A program made the translations under genes and the position numbers. A DNA stretch of 27,992 bases, from positions 1 to 27,992 of the forward strand of contig CAKTSO010000009.1 of NCBI GenBank assembly GCA_934613185.1, read 5' to 3'. The notes below the pieces were generated by a model, which saw nothing but the letters and a program-made list of their open reading frames with translations, was not told the DNA's origin and made no database searches. This document shows positions 25,559-27,992 of the stretch, piece after piece; positions within the stretch are counted from its first letter, which is position 1, and every line of letters begins with the position of its first letter. The stretch is from an uncultured Clostridia bacterium. Its GTDB lineage: Bacteria; Bacillota; Clostridia; Christensenellales; Maliibacteriaceae.

Positions 25559-27992
25559 TTACAAGTCGAGATTTTCCAGAAGATTCATCTGGTTGGATTC
25601 GTGCAGCCCGCGCAGGACGCCGAAGGAGCGAAGCAGCTCCACGACGGACTTGCCCGCGTGAGTGCGCTTTCGAAAGTCCTCCACGGAGCGGAACGGGCCG
25701 CCCTCTTTTCTACCCTCGGCGATGCCGCGCGCCACGTTTTCGCCGAGGCCCGCGATCGCCGTGAACGGCGGACGGACGCCGCGATCGCAGAGCGTGAAGC
25801 GCGTCGCATCGGATTCGTAAAGATCGATCGGCGCAAACTCGATGCCGCGCGCGTGCATTTCCACGATGACCTCCAGCGCCGCCACGATGCTCTTTTCCCT
25901 CGGATTGAGCTTGCCGCGGCGGCCGTATTCGGCGAGCGCCGCGCGGACGCTCTTGTCGTCGCCGAGCATGACGGACGCGTCGAAGTCCGTGCCCGTGCGG
26001 GCGGTGAAATACGTCGCGTAAAACGCCTCGGGGCGATAGACCTTGAACCACGCGATGCGAAGACCCATCATGACGTACGCCGCGGCGTGCGCCTTCGGGA
26101 ACATATAGCCGATCTTCTTGCAGGAATCGATGAACCATTCGTCCACGCCCGCCTCGCGCATCTTCGGCTCCATGTCGCCCGCGCCTTTCAGGACGAGGCC
26201 CTTGCCCTTTCGCACGCTTTCCATGATCTTGAACGCGTCGATCGGCTCCATCTTTTTCATCAGATAGTTCATGATGTCGTCGCGCGTGCAGATCGCCTCG
26301 CGCAGCGTCGTCACGCCGTCGCGGATCAAGTCCTGCGCGTTTCCCAGCCACACGTCCGTGCCATGGGAAAGGCCCGCGATGCGGATCAGTTCCGACATGG
26401 ACGTCGGCCGCGTCTCGTCGAGCATCTGGCGCACGAAGGACGTGCCGAATTCCGGCAGGCCGAACGTGCCGACGGGGCTGTTGATGTCCTCGGGCGTGAT
26501 CCCGAGCGCCTCCGTCGAGGAAAAAAGCGAGATGATCTTTTCGTCCGTGATCGGCACGCGCCGCGCGTTGACGCCCGTCATGTCTTCGAGCATGCGGATG
26601 ACGGTCGGGTCGACGTGCCCCAGAATGTCGAGCTTGACGAGCGTGTCGTGCATATCCGAGAATTCGAAATGGCTCGTGATGATGCCGCTTTTGGCGTCGT
26701 CCGCCGGATGCTGCAGGGGCGTAAAACGGTTGATGTCCTCGCCCTTGGGCAGAACGACGATGCCGCCGGGGTGCTGGCCGGTCGTGCGCTTGATGCCCGT
26801 GCAGCCGACGGTCAGACGGCGGATTTCCGCCTGCGAGGCGGCGATGCCCTTGTCCTCCAGATAATGGCGGACGTAGCCGAACGCCGTGCGGTCGGCGATC
26901 GTACCGACGGTGCCTGCGCGGAAGACCTGGCCTTTGCCGAAAATGACTTCGGTGTACTGGTGCGCCACGGGCTGATATTCGCCCGAGAAGTTCAGATCGA
27001 TGTCGGGGACCTTGTCGCCCTTGAAGCCCAAAAAGACCTCAAAGGGGATGTCGTAGCCGTCGCGGATCAGCTCCTCGCCGCAGACGGGGCATTTGCGCCG
27101 CGGCAGATCGGGGCCGACGGCGTAGGTATCCGCGTCCACGTCGAAGTCGGAAAAGCAGCATTTTTCGCAGCGATAATGCGGCGGCAGCGGGTTGACCTCG
27201 GTAATCGAACACATCGTCGCCGCGAAGGACGAGCCGACCGATCCGCGCGAACCGACGAGGTAGCCGTCGTCAAGCGACTTGGTGACGAGCTTCTGCGCGA
27301 TCAGATACAGAACCGAATAGTTGTTGGAAATGATGCTGTTGAGTTCTTTTTCAAGGCGCTTTTGCACGATCTCGGGCGCAGGGTCGCCGTACATCTGGCG
27401 GCAGCGTTTCCACGCCATGGAGCGAATCTGTTCGTCGGAGCCGTCGATGACCGGCGGATGCAGACCTTCGGGGATCGGGACGATCGGCTCGATGGAGGCG
27501 GCGATGGCGCGCGGCGCGTCGACGACGACCTCGTGCGCAAGCTCGTCCCCCAGATAGGAAAACTCGTCGAGCATTTCCTGCGTCGTGCGATAATACAGCG
27601 AACGCTCCTCGCCGACGTCGGTGAAGCCCTGCGAGTATTGCAGTATCTCGCGGAAATAGGCGTCGCTTTGATCGATATAGTGGACATCGCCCGTGGCGGC
27701 GACGGGCTTTCCGAGCTTTTTGCCAAGCTCGATGATCCGCCGGTTGATGGCGTGCAGATCCTCCACGCTCTCCAGTGTGCCGTTTCGGATCATGAACATA
27801 TTGTTGCCATCGGGCTGAATTTCAAGATAGTCGTAGAACGCGGCGATGCGCTCCTGCTCCCGTTCGCTCGCGCCGCTTCGCACGGCGGTGTAAAGCTCGC
27901 CGTTTTCGCAGGCCGAGCCGATGACGAGATTCTTCCGCAGCGCGGCGATGCGGCTTTTGGGCATGCGCGGGCGGCGGTAGAAATACTGAAGG
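25559..27992 (-). CDS. polC: DNA polymerase III PolC-type alpha subunit, C-terminal part
   Basis: Main replicative polymerase of low-GC Gram-positive bacteria. About 810 residues are visible and the frame is open at the right edge; the first visible residues LQYFYRRPR precede PKSRIAALRK and match the PHP region after the inserted 3'-5' exonuclease. The rest of the PHP domain, a zinc-binding motif (CEKC and CPVC, about 27075-27175), the palm motif PDIDLNFSGEYQ (about 26975-27010, catalytic aspartates), GQHPGGIVV (about 26750-26790) and SHGTDVWLG (about 26345-26375) follow. It ends at LLENLDL. The N-terminal, OB and exonuclease domains lie outside the window. polC next to rimP-nusA is the standard Firmicute order. 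Confidence 0.98.
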   Translation of the reverse strand, partial: LQYFYRRPRMPKSRIAALRKNLVIGSACENGELYTAVRSGASEREQERIAAFYDYLEIQPDGNNMFMIRNGTLESVEDLHAINRRIIELGKKLGKPVAATGDVHYIDQSDAYFREILQYSQGFTDVGEERSLYYRTTQEMLDEFSYLGDELAHEVVVDAPRAIAASIEPIVPIPEGLHPPVIDGSDEQIRSMAWKRCRQMYGDPAPEIVQKRLEKELNSIISNNYSVLYLIAQKLVTKSLDDGYLVGSRGSVGSSFAATMCSITEVNPLPPHYRCEKCCFSDFDVDADTYAVGPDLPRRKCPVCGEELIRDGYDIPFEVFLGFKGDKVPDIDLNFSGEYQPVAHQYTEVIFGKGQVFRAGTVGTIADRTAFGYVRHYLEDKGIAASQAEIRRLTVGCTGIKRTTGQHPGGIVVLPKGEDINRFTPLQHPADDAKSGIITSHFEFSDMHDTLVKLDILGHVDPTVIRMLEDMTGVNARRVPITDEKIISLFSSTEALGITPEDINSPVGTFGLPEFGTSFVRQMLDETRPTSMSELIRIAGLSHGTDVWLGNAQDLIRDGVTTLREAICTRDDIMNYLMKKMEPIDAFKIMESVRKGKGLVLKGAGDMEPKMREAGVDEWFIDSCKKIGYMFPKAHAAAYVMMGLRIAWFKVYRPEAFYATYFTARTGTDFDASVMLGDDKSVRAALAEYGRRGKLNPREKSIVAALEVIVEMHARGIEFAPIDLYESDATRFTLCDRGVRPPFTAIAGLGENVARGIAEGRKEGGPFRSVEDFRKRTHAGKSVVELLRSFGVLRGLHESNQMNLLENLDL

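Overview
The window is a chromosomal housekeeping segment from a high-GC member of the Firmicutes (Bacillota), most likely a spore-forming Clostridia lineage. The evidence is a PolC-type replicative polymerase, RNase Y, strong AGGAGG ribosome-binding sites, TTGACA/TATAAT promoters, a dipicolinate synthase subunit B gene, and a gene order that is a compressed version of the Bacillus subtilis polC-to-rny region. All but one of the genes lie on the minus strand, so they are read right to left. No tRNA, rRNA, CRISPR array, transposon or phage gene was seen, and no gap between genes exceeds about 235 bases.

Right part (27992-15978): the 3' part of polC ends at a terminator. A strong promoter then starts the translation operon rimP-nusA-ylxR(rnpM)-ylxQ-infB-rbfA-nrnA-truB-ribF. 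The genes are tightly packed, often with ATGA overlaps. They cover 30S maturation (RimP, RbfA), transcription elongation and termination (NusA), initiation (IF2), RNase P modulation (RnpM), nano-RNA turnover (NrnA), tRNA pseudouridylation (TruB) and FMN/FAD synthesis (RibF). IF2 and RibF both carry unusually long low-complexity N-terminal extensions.

Middle part (16006-8892): a near-consensus promoter drives rpsO, followed by a terminator and then pnp with its own terminator. Next come a secreted trigger-factor-like prolyl isomerase lipoprotein, a YlxY-like polysaccharide-deacetylase-fold protein with degenerate catalytic motifs, an M16 peptidase (MlpA) and a small two-helix membrane ORF. The only plus-strand gene, dpaB (spoVFB), faces this block across a perfect 28-bp palindrome that should act as a two-way terminator.

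Left part (8964-1): a promoter divergent from dpaB starts ftsK-rimO-pgsA-cinA-recA, with overlapping genes from rimO onward. After recA there is a good promoter followed by a terminator, then rny (RNase Y) with its own terminator. The 5' end of an unrecognised gene runs off the left edge.

Most of the window is ordinary core genome. The points worth a second look are the protein extensions, the extracytoplasmic trigger-factor relative, the degenerate YlxY, the lone divergent dpaB, the membrane ORF with no stop before its terminator, and the promoter-terminator unit between recA and rny.
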